Positions 1 to 10,619 of a stretch of 64,000 nt of DNA are shown here, one piece after another. A model generated the notes under the pieces. It was not told where the DNA came from, did not search any database, and saw nothing but the letters and a program-made list of their open reading frames with translations. This DNA is from Paragonimus westermani. Lineage: Eukaryota > Platyhelminthes > Trematoda > Plagiorchiida > Troglotrematidae. The translations under genes were made by a program, and so were the position numbers. How positions within the stretch are numbered: position 1 is the first letter of the stretch; the number at the start of each line of letters is the position of its first letter. The stretch is taken from assembly GCA_008508345.1 (NCBI GenBank), contig QNGE01002405.1:49877-113876 (forward strand). The letters are read 5' to 3'.

Positions 1-300
1 CTGTAAAACAAGACATATCATCGCAACCAACATAACCCTATTCCTGGTAATCACCATAGCCCTACCTAGGTAAACCGAATGATAGACTTTCCACACAGCG
101 AACAGAGTTCTGCAAATCTCCCAGTGCGAATCGACAAACACTTGTGTCCCATACAATCATCCAGCGAATAGTACTTAGAGACATCACTAACCTCTATATC
201 CGGTGTGAGATTGTTGGAAAATCCGGAGAAGCGCGTGTCTGCTCTACTGTTGGCAACACGTGTGAAGTGTTCGTGAGGATCGCCAGAGAACAAACTAGGA
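1..300 (-). repeat. Inverted copy of the repeat's right end
   Basis: Read on the minus strand, this segment matches 7190-7350 and 41170-41470. Shared landmarks are a GTTGCCAAC-like stretch, TTTTCCAACAATCTCAC and the block CATTCGCACT(G/A)GGAGA. The minus frame from 293 to 66 is open for 75 codons, and part of it (SIRTGRFAELC) resembles SIRTRRVVDLC encoded in the 41.3 kb copy, so a coding origin is possible but unproven. With the 7.2 kb copy it forms a terminal-inverted-repeat-like pair about 7.3 kb apart. Confidence 0.6.
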
Positions 301-3300
301 ATTCATAGCGACCAGTGAGTCAGTTAAATAGTGATCCTTATATATGTATACATACAGGCTATCACGCGCGGAGTGATTAAAAGTAGTCCGTGGGTTTGCA
401 TAAGTTCCGGTTCAGATCAGAGTAATTCCATGAAAATCAATGACGCGACTGAAAATCCGACAACCGGGTAGATGCGACATTGATTACCTGAAGAGCAGTC
501 AACACACAGGATGTTAATACATATTCCATCCACCGAAAGCTCAAATGCAATTGACGGCGTTGAAGAAACGAGCAGTCGAGGTGATCACTTCTGCAGAGAG
601 CAATATGGAGAGGAGGAGGACTCACATGAGAAATCACCTCAACGGTGGGCAAGTCTGCGAATTAGTTAGGGAGTATGAAAATAATGGGATCAAACGGTGG
701 CATCATGCTGATGTGACACGTGTTATCAACATGCAAAACATCAACCGATCTGACACCTGAACCATGAGCGCATCTCGGGAAGCTCATCTTCAGATTGAAG
801 ATCATTCGCGTGTGTGAGTCATCGGTGTTCCATATAACTCACATACATCGTCTCAATGTTGCATGTTTGGCAGACCCGGATATATCAGTAAATGTGACTG
901 GTAGTGTTAGAGTCCCAATTGGGTTCACAAACTCGAATTGACGTGTTTCACAGAACTGAGTTGCTTCATCACAATGTGCTCGTGTTCCATGTTCACATTA
1001 GCGGTATGCTGATTGAAAGCTGAGTTCACGTTCGCGCGTTCGGCAATTCTCATTATCGAGATGCAATAACAATGAGCATTCATTAGACGCCCCTTCGAAT
1101 TTATTGAACGGAACACTTGCCAGCCCATTGTCGTAACTGCCAGTTTGTAATAAAGCGTAAAGTATAAAGAGCGAAGAACATTTCTGCTAAACTTACACAC
1201 CCGACACAGTTGTGTAGTGAGTGTGTTCAGCTTATCGCCATCCCGAGGTGAAGTTCTGTAAAATTCATTGAAAGTCCATATTCCACGTGTAGATGTTGAT
1301 AGTGTTGATCAACCTAGTGCCTACGTTTTAGTCCCGAACGAACGGACGTTGGGATGTGTTGGAGCAGCAGTAACTAGCGCGCGTTCTTCTATATTCCTCA
1401 CGTTATGTGTTCATGGCACACGGATGAAAGGTGATGACGATTTCTTGTGGATACTGGCTACCTTGATTCCCACAAGACTGCAACATAAACCCTCTTGCGT
1501 ACTTTTGAGTGGTTATGTGAATTACCGCACAAATTACTATATCCCACTGTTCACTGTTTGCGGAACCACATTCTCACGTCTAACTCATTGCGTCGGGGTT
1601 GATGTGAAATCTGGATGAGAATTACCCCAGTGAAAATTGTTCGGAACATGCTTTAAGCTGTACTATGGCAAAAATTGTGCATCGTTAATGATCATTTTCA
1701 ACGATCGTATTTTCATTTATGTAACCTAACAAGTAATCCACAGTTTGTTCTCTGATTGTCAATCGACTGGAAATTTTAGTTGAGGGTAATTGTGTGTCCT
1801 GTGTCTCCCATTTGAACATCTAATTTACTCCAACTTGCATGCATTTGTGCTGAGCATGCACCTCTGAATATACAAAGTAGACACAGTCGTACTGTGAAAA
1901 CCTTTGAAAGGCAGATGGAACACCAAATTCCAACGACCGCTTGCTTTTGTTATAATCGTCCAATTGAAAACGAGACGGTTGGGTTGAGACTAGCTGTTCA
2001 GTGCACATTAGCGGAATGTGTGGAAAATGGTCACAAAATACAATGTCTTTGTTCAAGTTGAATAGTCAACTCATTGGCATGTAAAAATAACCGAGATTTG
2101 AAGCAAAAGCGGAATGTGTGTGCACCTTGTGTGGCCCAGTTCAAAATGGTTCAACTTCACCATGTGCTTTCCCTCAGCTATGAAAACGAATCCGAAGGAG
2201 GTTGTATACTGAAGGTCCCATCATATTGGTTTTGTGTTAATTAGAAGAGGGCGACCTCAGTGAGGTGCGCTCGGATGAGCTGAGATTGAGAACATAAACC
2301 AGACGGCGTCTCATCAGTATATTCACATGTAGAATAAGGACTGAGTTTACAGTGAGAGTCCACATAGTCTGGCATTGAATCGCGTGTCACGATGAGAAAA
2401 TAGTGAAGCTGATATGAATTAAGAAATATCCGAAACACACACAATTCGGAGGCACCATTATTTATTTGATATTGTAGGTTGCTAGATTATGTCGTGAACC
2501 AACTCGCACTGGATCGGTTTTTCGATGGGCAATGCGGTATACTCCAATATCCAACTGTTAAACCAACCATTGTTCCCATACCTCAATAGTCACAAACCTA
2601 ACGGCTTAGTAACTGGTTGAGTTGAAACGACACGCATCGAAATAGTTTGTCCTCTCACTTTCTTCTCAATCTATTCAGCTGCTACGTTCACATCACGTCA
2701 TCCTTCACATGCCATACTCCACTGTTTCTGACCCAAGTGTGCTACATGTAGCCCCCTTGATTTTACGGAGCTCAGATGAATGGCAGAAACCAATGAACAG
2801 CTCTATGATACAGCGCTATGACAGGACGAAACGCTAGCATTTACCAGTGTCCGTCTTCATACTGCCACATTCGAACGCCTTTTTCATCATCCGAAGCCTG
2901 GTGGTATGTGCAAACCAGGAGGGTTTGCCTAGTGACACAGGTACCACGAATACCAGTTAACATTCCCCGATATGCGGAACTAAATGCCACTGGGTTATCG
3001 ATCGAAGAGTGACATGCAGTTTGACGTCCGCCCTCAGACAGCGTAGGTATTATGCGGAGTGGCAGAGGATAATGCCGAATCCGATCATGTAATCAAACTT
3101 GGCGTGGGACGACCAAACCCTATACGCACTGTCACGAAGCTGGGCGAACATTGGCCAGCAAGCTCCGGCTATTCGATATGGTGTGGGGATTGTAATCTCC
3201 GACAAGTACAAACAACATCCATGCAGTGGGAAATCGCGCCAACCAAATTGCTGAAATCCCCCATGAGTGAGACTAGATGAGATCCTATCAGCCACAATTC

Positions 3301-3389
3301 TGGAAACGATGACTTCTGCTGTTAGGGTGGTGAGAGAACATCGCTGGGAATCGATGAGAAGGTCGACGTACAGTAGAACATCGACTCCG
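301..3389. other. Unassigned part of repeat copy A
   Basis: No family is recognisable here. The longest open frames are 116 codons on plus (1268-1618, no classical ATG near its start) and 116 codons on minus (3400-3050). Neither shows a known motif, signal peptide or zinc finger. Several overlapping frames are open in 3050-3400, which is expected for moderately GC-rich non-coding DNA. I treat the whole stretch as non-coding repeat DNA. Confidence 0.3.
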
Positions 3390-3545
3390 ATTACTGCCAA
3401 TTGGAAGATGGGCTCCCCGAAATGCGCTCATGGTTCAGGTGTTAGATCGGTTAATGTTTTGCATGTTGATAACACCTGTCACATTAACATGATGCCACCG
3501 TTTGATCAGTTCGTTACAACATGCATTTGAGTACTGACATTTGAC
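3390..3545 (+). repeat. Repeat block shared with 38023-38160
   Basis: The stretches around GGGCTCCCCGAAATGCGCTC and AACACCTGTCACATTAAC have close counterparts near 38040 and 38095, with the same order and spacing. The match continues to a shared GTTCGTTACAA / GTTTGTCACAA motif. This fixes the relative orientation of the two large repeat copies on their left side. Confidence 0.7.
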
Positions 3546-4114
3546 ACGTAAATTTTGATTTCGAAAATTACTTCTACACTCCAATGATGAAAGTCGGCTT
3601 CCGGTTGACACACATCAGTGCGATACATGTGCCACATCACGTGAGAAACTTCTGGATATATGCCTAGCATGAGACATGTGCGAAATTTGCATCAGGGATT
3701 ATCTGAACAATAAACCAGCTTTCATGTAAACGACGTGTATGATTGGATGCCTGATGCATGTGCCGAAGTTGACAGTCAAATTTATTTTGACTTGGAGCAT
3801 ATTCTGGCAGAATCAGTCAGGAATGCTGTATGTGCATGAAAGCTTAGTTGACGGACCTGTCGGATTTAATACCCAGTCAGTAACCGCGGGATCAGGGCGC
3901 TAGAATACGCAATTGAATTCTACCTTTATTTATTCTGCGGGCAATCGGACAAAATTTAATACCCCAACAATGATACTGTCCCTACACCGCGATATCCGAT
4001 TAATAACAGAGTAATCAGAGTAATGGTTCAACCTTCAGTCCGGTAGCATCTTACAAGTGCTGAGAGGAATGGGCAGCCATCGATGAATACTGTCTACGGT
4101 CGATCATTTGCCAC

Positions 4115-4335
4115 TCATCAAATTTGTAAGGACAGCCCTATCGATGGTCTCTAAAACGTCGTTATTGTGATGCATCGGATAGCCAGAATGCGAGAACAGA
4201 GCAATTCACGTAACATTCAATGCATCCTTTTCTTTGTCATATCCGACAGTATGGACAGTTGCAACTGTGACAACAGCCAGTATACTGATGGTGAACACGC
4301 ACTAACAACGCTCACTTTCATCTGGCTAATCGTGT
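4115..4335 (+). repeat. Left arm of a 220-bp inverted repeat
   Basis: This arm reads AATTTGTAAGGACAGCCC at its outer end and CATCTGGCTAATCG at its inner end. It is nearly identical, in reverse complement, to 5893-6110. The arms enclose about 1.56 kb. The low divergence between arms, compared with the strong divergence between copies A and B, suggests the inverted duplication is younger than the repeat itself or has been homogenised. Confidence 0.85.
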
Positions 4336-4444
4336 TCAATATCAACGTGCATTGAAATATGGAATTCGACCAACAAACTTCCGTGTTTACAAAAGTTTCC
4401 ACCAATTTCTCGAGGGATGCGCAGTGAACCACTCAATCGGCGTT

Positions 4445-4595
4445 CACTTTGTCTGCATCCGTAAATTGATGGGGGAATGAAGCATTAGTTTATGCACACG
4501 AATTTTGAGGTAACCTTCATTTTAATGCATCACATGTTGGCAATAATGCGGTTCGGTTGTCAGATTCACAGTCTTCAATACACACTGATTTTACT
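4445..4595 (+). repeat. Direct repeat unit 1 (pair with 6376-6525)
   Basis: The block containing GTAACCTTCATT, GCATCACATGTTGGCAATA and TGCGGTTCGGTTGTCAGATT recurs about 1.93 kb downstream in the same orientation. One copy lies just inside the left arm of the inverted repeat and the other just outside the right arm. Confidence 0.85.
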
Positions 4596-4997
4596 TCACT
4601 GTTTCGCCACACACTTTCGCAAAATTCGCATGAACGATTTACTAGGTTATTGGTTGAATTAGTGTTGATTGTCGTGCGGCCAAAATGCACGTGTCTGGCC
4701 GGCAATGCAGCATCCTCTGCTAGGTTATTCACTACATATTCGGGGGCCATCTGTATATCAATTGAAGTAATGATAAGGGAAAATTTCAACAATCAGTTGC
4801 AGGAATTATGTCCGACTTCCAAACTGAATTTTGAACGTTTCAAATCCACCCTCGTTGATGCTTGCTATGAGGCCCTAGGCCGTGGGGTGTTGGGTTGTAA
4901 CCACCTGATGCATTCCTATATCTTATTCGTGGTCGGCGTTAACGATTTCGGATATGATGCCATATTCGTTTCACAACGCGCACACTCGAGGCTGTAG
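4557..4997 (+). other. Open frame of 146 codons inside copy A, function unknown
   Basis: This is the longest uninterrupted frame in copy A, but it begins with TTG and not ATG. The conceptual product is mixed in composition, with the segment ELCPTSKLNFERFKSTL in the middle and a hydrophobic run (HSYILFVVGV) near the end. I recognise no domain. The minus strand is also open over part of the same stretch. It could be a remnant of a coding region of the repeat or a chance frame. Confidence 0.25.
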
Positions 4998-5199
4998 AAC
5001 CTAGGCCAGTGTATTGACTTAATCGTGTAATCTGGGCGACACAGATCACGGGCCAACGGCGAAATCAACCGGACTATTACAGTACAGTCAATGGCAGAGA
5101 TGAAACGAAGTGGTTAATCGCGATTCCTAACGGCCTCCAAGGTTATGGTTTAGTTCACAATGAAAACAATGCAATTGATTACCCGAATGTGCAGCACTT

Positions 5200-5700
5200 C
5201 AGCGGGCGAAACTAACTGTCGATAGGTCACATTTTTGTGTGGCATAAAATAGATTTGATACAAGAAAACATTGTAAATTGTAAAAAGGGTAGAGCTGGCA
5301 ACCGATTCCCCATTTAGGTGACAGTTCACAAATACACATTCTTAGGCATATTCGTGAATTCGTTTCGTCGCATAAGCGGTAAGTAAATATGCAATTGAAA
5401 TCGACAGGACCAATTATGTGCAAGGGAAATTCCGCCTGTGATTACCTGCACAGTGAACACAATTTTCTTTCCACGAGCGAGGAACAGGTATGAAGGTTAA
5501 AAGATTCGTGAGAGAGTGAACGCGTAACAGGTTACTTGATTTCACACAGAGGACAGTACATGTAGATCTTTTCCGCTTGATTAGATGGATACAGGCGAAT
5601 GCTCAGATGACTTGTTTTGTCATTCTGGCAACGTTTACCTCTTGCTGTTACTCCCATCCTATAGACAGATTAGAAAACTGTTTTTCTAAAGGCAGCGATC
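5200..5700 (-). repeat. Repeat block matching copy B in opposite orientation
   Basis: In reverse complement this block matches about 38540-38840. Shared landmarks include ATCGCTGCCTTTAGA, TAATCTGTCTATAGGA, CGTTCACTCTCTCACGAATC and CACAGGCGGAATT. Flanking blocks match copy B in the direct sense, so this block is inverted in one of the two copies. Confidence 0.7.
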
Positions 5701-5892
5701 AATGGTGTCTACGGTCATTGACGACAAGTTAGTGCCAAGGCAAGTTCGCTCTCGCTTATGGTCTTTCATCTAACCGTTTGGAAGAACGATTACAGAGTCG
5801 CAGTTTGATGCGATGCACAGCGAACTACTTAATCCTCAGAATACAGATGAGACCCTGAACATGTAATGAAATACCTAGCAATGGATGCTGCA

Positions 5893-6110
5893 TTAACGAT
5901 TAGCCAGATGAAAGTGCGCGTTGTTAGTGCGTGTTCACCATCAGTATACGCTGTTGTCACAGTTGCAACTGTCCATACTGTCGGATATGACAAAGAAAAG
6001 GATGCATTGAATGTTACGTGATTTGCTCTGTTCTCGCATTCTGGCTATCCGATGCATCACAATAACGACGTTTTAGAGACCATCGATAGGGCTGTCCTTA
6101 CAATTTGAGG
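5893..6110 (-). repeat. Right arm of the 220-bp inverted repeat
   Basis: This is the reverse complement of 4115-4335 with only a few differences. Shared landmarks are CGATTAGCCAGATGAAAG, CATACTGTCGGATATGAC and GGGCTGTCCTTACAA. The DNA between the arms matches copy B in the opposite sense to the flanking DNA, as expected if the spacer was flipped. Confidence 0.85.
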
Positions 6111-6375
6111 AGTTGCAGATGTTAGATTCAGATGGCAAGTCTCTGTCATGCATGCTTGAGCCATGCAATTCAACGTTACAAACCCGTTTGTTTGCTTGTT
6201 ATACAAACCTTTTGGCTCGCCTGGAAATTTATGACTTGTGTCACTTGTCCAGGGTTCCCAGTATTGCTATGTTTCAAAAGGCGTCTTCGCAGGGCTGTGC
6301 AGGATCCAATGAATTATATATTCCTGAACTAATTCACCATCTCTCCCACCATTAAATGAATTCATTATGTGAACC

Positions 6376-6525
6376 TGTGAGTTTGCATCCATACATTGAT
6401 GGGAGAATAAAGCATCAGATTATGCACAAAAATTTTGAAGTAACCTTCATTCTAAAGCATCACATGTTGGCAATAGTGCGGTTCGGTTGTCAGATTCACA
6501 GTCTTGAAAACACAGTGACTTTGAT
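6376..6525 (+). repeat. Direct repeat unit 2 (pair with 4445-4595)
   Basis: This is the second copy of the direct repeat, with roughly one change per ten bases relative to the first. It follows the right inverted arm after about 265 bp. Together the inverted and direct pairs show that the middle of copy A has been duplicated and inverted. Confidence 0.85.
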
Positions 6526-6599
6526 TGTAATGAATTCATGGTTTGTTCTATGGTGATTCTAACGAACACTTCGCTTGGTTTAAAGTACTGATGCATCAT

Positions 6600-7352
6600 C
6601 GGCAAATTCTTAGCTGTCTCCAGTCATATTGATATAAATTATGTGTATACGCCTTCTGCTGAAACGTGGACGACCTGATTGCGCATGAAATTCATCAGCT
6701 CTGTTTCACGCACATTAAAGCTGCACGATTTCCGCTCACATTGCACGCTCACGAAACAGTTGGCTAAATACTTCGAACCCATTGTCCCTGTTAGCTACTG
6801 TTCACCAAGTTGCCTACTGTTCGGTTTCTTTTCCAGATGTATGTTTTCGGTAGACAAGTTTGTAGACAGTCTGAAATCATTTCTGTCTATAATAGCACTT
6901 CTCTCGAAATCGTAGGAAACACGTACAGTTTCAGTGATATCACACATGCCAATTTATTACATCACATGTTTCCCATGAAACACACTGATGATAACATCCC
7001 GAATTTACCTACCCTAGTCTTTTGCATCTTGCTGTTCCAGTAGTCAGTCATGTTTGCTTGTTTGAGTCCGTTTCTATTTCTGGTACATCCAAACTACTCG
7101 CCAATTTACTGAGTAGTGTTCAGTAGCAGTGCAAAGTACACCTCGGTTGAAGACTACTAACTGGATGATTTCTACTACATAGAACTGACACACGCGTTGC
7201 CAACTGTGGAGCACGGTTATATACGGTGAATGCAGAAACGCGCTTCTCCGAGTTTTCCAACAATCTCACTCCGGATATAGATGTTAGTGATGTTTCTAAG
7301 TAATATTCGCTGGTGATTACCAGGAATAGGGTTACCTTGGTTGCGATGGTGG
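6600..7352 (+). repeat. Right end of repeat copy A
   Basis: This aligns with 40110-41300. Shared stretches include ACGTGGACGACCTGATT, CAGTTTCAGTGATATCACAC and ATTTACTGAGTAGTGTTCA. Copy B has about 540 extra bases in the middle (about 40270-40810). Compared with the 1-300 and 41.3 kb copies, this one lacks about 110 bases after position 7311. The break shows microhomology TGATT, which suggests a small deletion. Confidence 0.7.
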
Positions 7353-7423
7353 AGACTGGTCTAGTGATAAGTTCTATCTATTCAGAAAATATCATATTGA
7401 CGTCGCGATAGTCTTCAGCAACA

Positions 7424-7905
7424 ATGAAACCTATGCCTCTTGATACACCAGACATTCATTCCTTTCCTCGTGATATTGAAAATTATTTTGAACCATTTGT
7501 ACTATGGTGTAGAACCGCATTCAGTCTAAATGAGGAGACAAAATCCGCATTCTTCCTCTCAATTATAAGAAAAGACGCATATTGTCTTTTGAAAAATATA
7601 TCTTATCCAGAATCGCTTATGTATCTCACATTTAAGCGCAAAAGGAAATATTACTCAGTCATGTCGTCCCAGTAATTTTTGAGGCCTCCAACGAGCCAAA
7701 TTCAATACCATGCAGCGCCCACCAAACCAGTCAGTCCGTGATCTTATTTTCCAGATCCGAAATCAGGCAGCACGATGCGGTTTTGGTGATCAGTTGGAGG
7801 TGCAACTTCGTGACCGACTCATCGCCGGCATTGATGCTCCGGATCTACACAGACAACTACTGCTACTCACAAAAACTACGTGTCAGAATACAACTCATCT
7901 GTAAG
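7424..7905 (+). pseudogene. gag remnant of the Gypsy element
   Basis: The first frame starts at ATG 7424 and carries IENYFEPFVLWCRTAF, which fits the N-terminal gag pattern (YF-x2-F-x2-W). It ends at 7675. A second frame continues with SVRDLIFQIRNQAARCGFG and QLRDRLIAGI, typical of the C-terminal half of retrotransposon gag. The frame change near 7680 breaks the protein. Gag would form the capsid of the intracellular particle. Confidence 0.75.
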
Positions 7906-8094
7906 CAGTACGAAGACATTAATAGCTGTGCACAATCCAGAGTTGAAGTTCCAGCGAAACCCCAGTCTTGTTTGGATCGATAAAAATGTGACCTACAGAA
8001 TACCGTATTCTGCGTTTATTCAGTCCAGCTCTTGAATGTGGTTCTCGACCAGTTTCTCACAATTTTTCGCATCAGACTGTACATGTCACTAGCA

Positions 8095-8682
8095 GATTCG
8101 GGAATTATGCCTCGGGTGGCAAGAAACAAGCCAGATACACATGCGTTCACCGCATCTCTATATGGGGGAAACGAGATCATGTAAAAGGTGTGTGTAAGTT
8201 GAACAGGAGTTTTCCATCTGCAGAAGCTGAGCAGAATGAATTTGACGCTACATGCGACAAAATGGAGTCATTCACTTTGATAGCTGATTCATCTACTTCA
8301 GGACATTTAGTTCACACTTTTTTGACAGCACTCGGCATGAGGCATGATTTTATTATTGACACTGGCATTGTACAGTCCATTATACCACGAAGACATTTAT
8401 CACATTTTCATCCAAATTACACATTACATCCACGTTCTGTAACTACACGAGGTATAACTGGTCATTCCATTCCTGTCACCATTCCGATCTTTAACAAACA
8501 ATCCACACCAATTGATTGCAACTGTGTTGTTACTCAACACGGCCCATCTGTTTTAGGGCCAAATGTTTTAAAAATGTTTCATATCCGGGTCTCCTTGCTT
8601 GTACCACCGAGTGATTCCACAAGCTTGGAAGACCTAATTCTCGCGTGTTTAAAGGCCACGGGCGGCATGGAGATACCCCCAG
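8095..8682 (+). pseudogene. Aspartic protease region of the Gypsy element
   Basis: Upstream bases (about 8100-8200) keep a faint zinc-knuckle trace with CKLN at the end, but most Cys/His positions are lost. The frame from 8190 then shows DFIIDTG at 8346-8366, the catalytic triad of retropepsins. The next residue is Ile where Ser or Ala is usual. It is followed by IIPRRHL and by HGPSVLGPNVL, which fits the flap and the hydrophobic-hydrophobic-G motif. This frame is open to 8732, the longest intact part of the element. Confidence 0.75.
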
Positions 8683-9345
8683 TTAAACTTGGAGTAGCTG
8701 GTGGTCTTGCTTCTCTGAAACGTGAACCATGAACCGGTAGCTAAGGTGCTCAACTAACTGGTAGAAAATTGTGTCATTGAGCCTGTTGATTCATCCTCTT
8801 GGGCCACGCCGATTGACACCCTCGAAGTCTGACAGGGAAACTCCGAGTAGACGTGGTGATTATTGGCTTAATTTTAATCGATGTCTTAAGCAATATGCAC
8901 GTACCACTGCTGAACCTGGGGACACTCTAAACAAACTCTCGAGATCCAAAGTTTTCTCCAAGATTGACTTGAAAGACGCATATCTACAAATTCTTTTGGA
9001 TGAGGCATCAATGCCGATAACAACAATCAATACACCTAATGGACTGTTTCAGTAGTGGTTTTTACCACTTGGACTTAGTAACACTTCTGCTATCTCTCAG
9101 CAGATAATGAGTAATGGTGTGAAGGGTATGCATGGTGTTGAAGTTTATTACGATGATGTCATCTTTTCTGCTCTAGACAAGTGAACCCATGACTCTTACC
9201 TCTTGAAACTGACTCAACAGTTTTTGACAAAAACACTGCTGTTAATCCAAACGAATGCGCTTTTACTGCAAGCAGTTTCGAGTGTCTGCGTAACGGATTC
9301 AAACCTGATGCCAAACGCCTAGGCCCATTAGCTAAAGCACCTTCA
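8683..9345 (+). pseudogene. Reverse transcriptase of the Gypsy element
   Basis: Motifs in order are AGGLASLKREP, VENCVIEPVDSSSWATPI (in another frame, about 8766-8815), SKIDLKDAYLQI (8957-8992, holding the first catalytic Asp), the LPLGLSN motif near 9065 and YYDD at 9146-9157. Stops or frame changes occur near 8731, 8755, 8840 and 9053, so no functional polymerase is encoded. The catalytic YxDD box itself is intact. Confidence 0.85.
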
Positions 9346-9372
9346 CACACAAATCTATCCGAGTCACGTTCT

Positions 9373-9960
9373 TTGTTAGGTGCTTTGAAGTACTACTCCC
9401 GTTTCATTCCAAATCTCTCTCAGCTTGCTGATTGCTTATTCCAGATGCATTCCGAGAAGCAGTTCACGTGGACTCCAACCCATCGACGGTGTGTACCTTC
9501 ACTGTATAAATGTTTGTCACACGGTGCCATAATTCGTCCGTTTTCTTCTAAAACCATGTCTGTGTTGATTACTGATGCTTCATCAGGTGGAATCGTGGCT
9601 GTTCATGAGCAGGACGACAAACCAGTTGTGTGCATCATACGCCGACTCAATCCAGCAGAAAGGGGTTATGCTCAAACACACCGTTAAACTCTGGCGGTGT
9701 ACGGGGCGGTGAAGCGGCCTCATAAGTATCTGTTCAGGGTACCATGCAAAATTGTGTCGGATCCTGAGGGGCTAAAATTCATCTGTAACCCTGATAAGTC
9801 ATTGGCACTTTCAGCAGCAGCCATGGTTCAACCACGAAGTATAGCACTCAGTGCATCTGACTTTACCATAGTGCACAAATCAGCCAACCAAATCAAACGT
9901 GTGAACTACTTGTCACGTGGTCCATATACATCTGAGCAAACTTCTAGTAATGATTGTTTT
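9373..9960 (+). pseudogene. RT connection and RNase H of the Gypsy element
   Basis: LGALKYYSRFIPNLS marks the RT thumb/connection. RNase H begins at VLITDASSGGIVAV, which holds its first acidic residue, and continues with LNPAERGYAQTHR. A stop at 9685-9687 interrupts it, and the next frame carries KYLFRVPCKIVSDPEGL and the end of the domain (about 9930). Confidence 0.8.
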
Positions 9961-10084
9961 CTTGTCCAGCCTCTGCCGGTAGGCCGAACAGCGCTGGTTC
10001 GCAATATTCAACGTTACTCATCACCCATCCTCAGAGCGTTACGACGTGGTTGGATCTCACAGGTAAGACAAAAATTCCCCACAT

Positions 10085-10603
10085 TTTAGGTGCGTCAGGA
10101 AGAATTATCACTCACTCCAGCTGGAGTATTGTGCTTGAATCACAGAACTTATATTCCTCCAAATCTTCGTAGAGCTGTTCTGGACGATCTACATTCCGGA
10201 CATCTTGGAGTTGAAAAGATGAAGTCTCTGGCCAGATTAACGTGCTGGTGATCAGATATTGACGCTGATATTTGTCGTTTGGCTAAACGTTGCTCATCTC
10301 GCAATCACAAATTCCACAATTCACTGTCTATATGCACTCCATGGCCGATGTCAGCTGAGGCCTGGCAACGGGTTCATGCGGATTACTGTGGTCCTTTTCT
10401 AGACAAGTATTATGCGCCACTAGTGATTGGTTCCTATTCGACGTGGACGAAAGTGGCATTCACAACAACGCCTGCTGCAGAATTCACCAATTCACTCAGA
10501 ATACTATTCAGCAGAGCAGGTATCCCTCTTGTGTTAGTGACTGACAATGATACTCATTTCACTGCTATCCTTCTAACTACTTGGCTCAGCGGCATTGGGT
10601 GTT
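10085..10603 (+). pseudogene. Integrase N-terminus and core start of the Gypsy element
   Basis: The HHCC finger is recognisable: HSGHLGVEKMK lies near 10195-10225, followed after a stop (10249) by LAKRCSSRN, in which the second Cys of the CxxC pair is replaced by Arg. The catalytic core follows with VHADYCGPF (first Asp at 10381) and VTDNDTHF (second Asp at 10543). Homology ends before the D-x35-E glutamate, so the integrase is truncated. Confidence 0.85.
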
Positions 10604-10619
10604 GAACAGCCTACGGGAC

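Larger units (their letters stand above)
1..7352 (+). repeat. Copy A of a large dispersed repeat, rearranged
   Basis: Several blocks of this region match a second region at about 38.0-41.5 kb, so it is a copy of a long dispersed repeat rather than unique DNA. Matching blocks are 3390-3545 with 38023-38160 (same orientation), 5200-5700 with about 38500-38900 (opposite orientation), and 6600-7350 with 40110-41300 (same orientation). Its left end (1-300) is also an inverted copy of its right end (7190-7350). I recognise no transposase, reverse transcriptase or structural protein in it. The copies are diverged by many substitutions and indels, so the family is old. It could be a large non-autonomous element or a segmental repeat. 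The outer left boundary may lie outside the window. Confidence 0.6.

Noticed and set aside
3050..3400. Protein gene on either strand
   Set aside because: Both strands are open over the same stretch, no motif is seen and the region belongs to a dispersed repeat.
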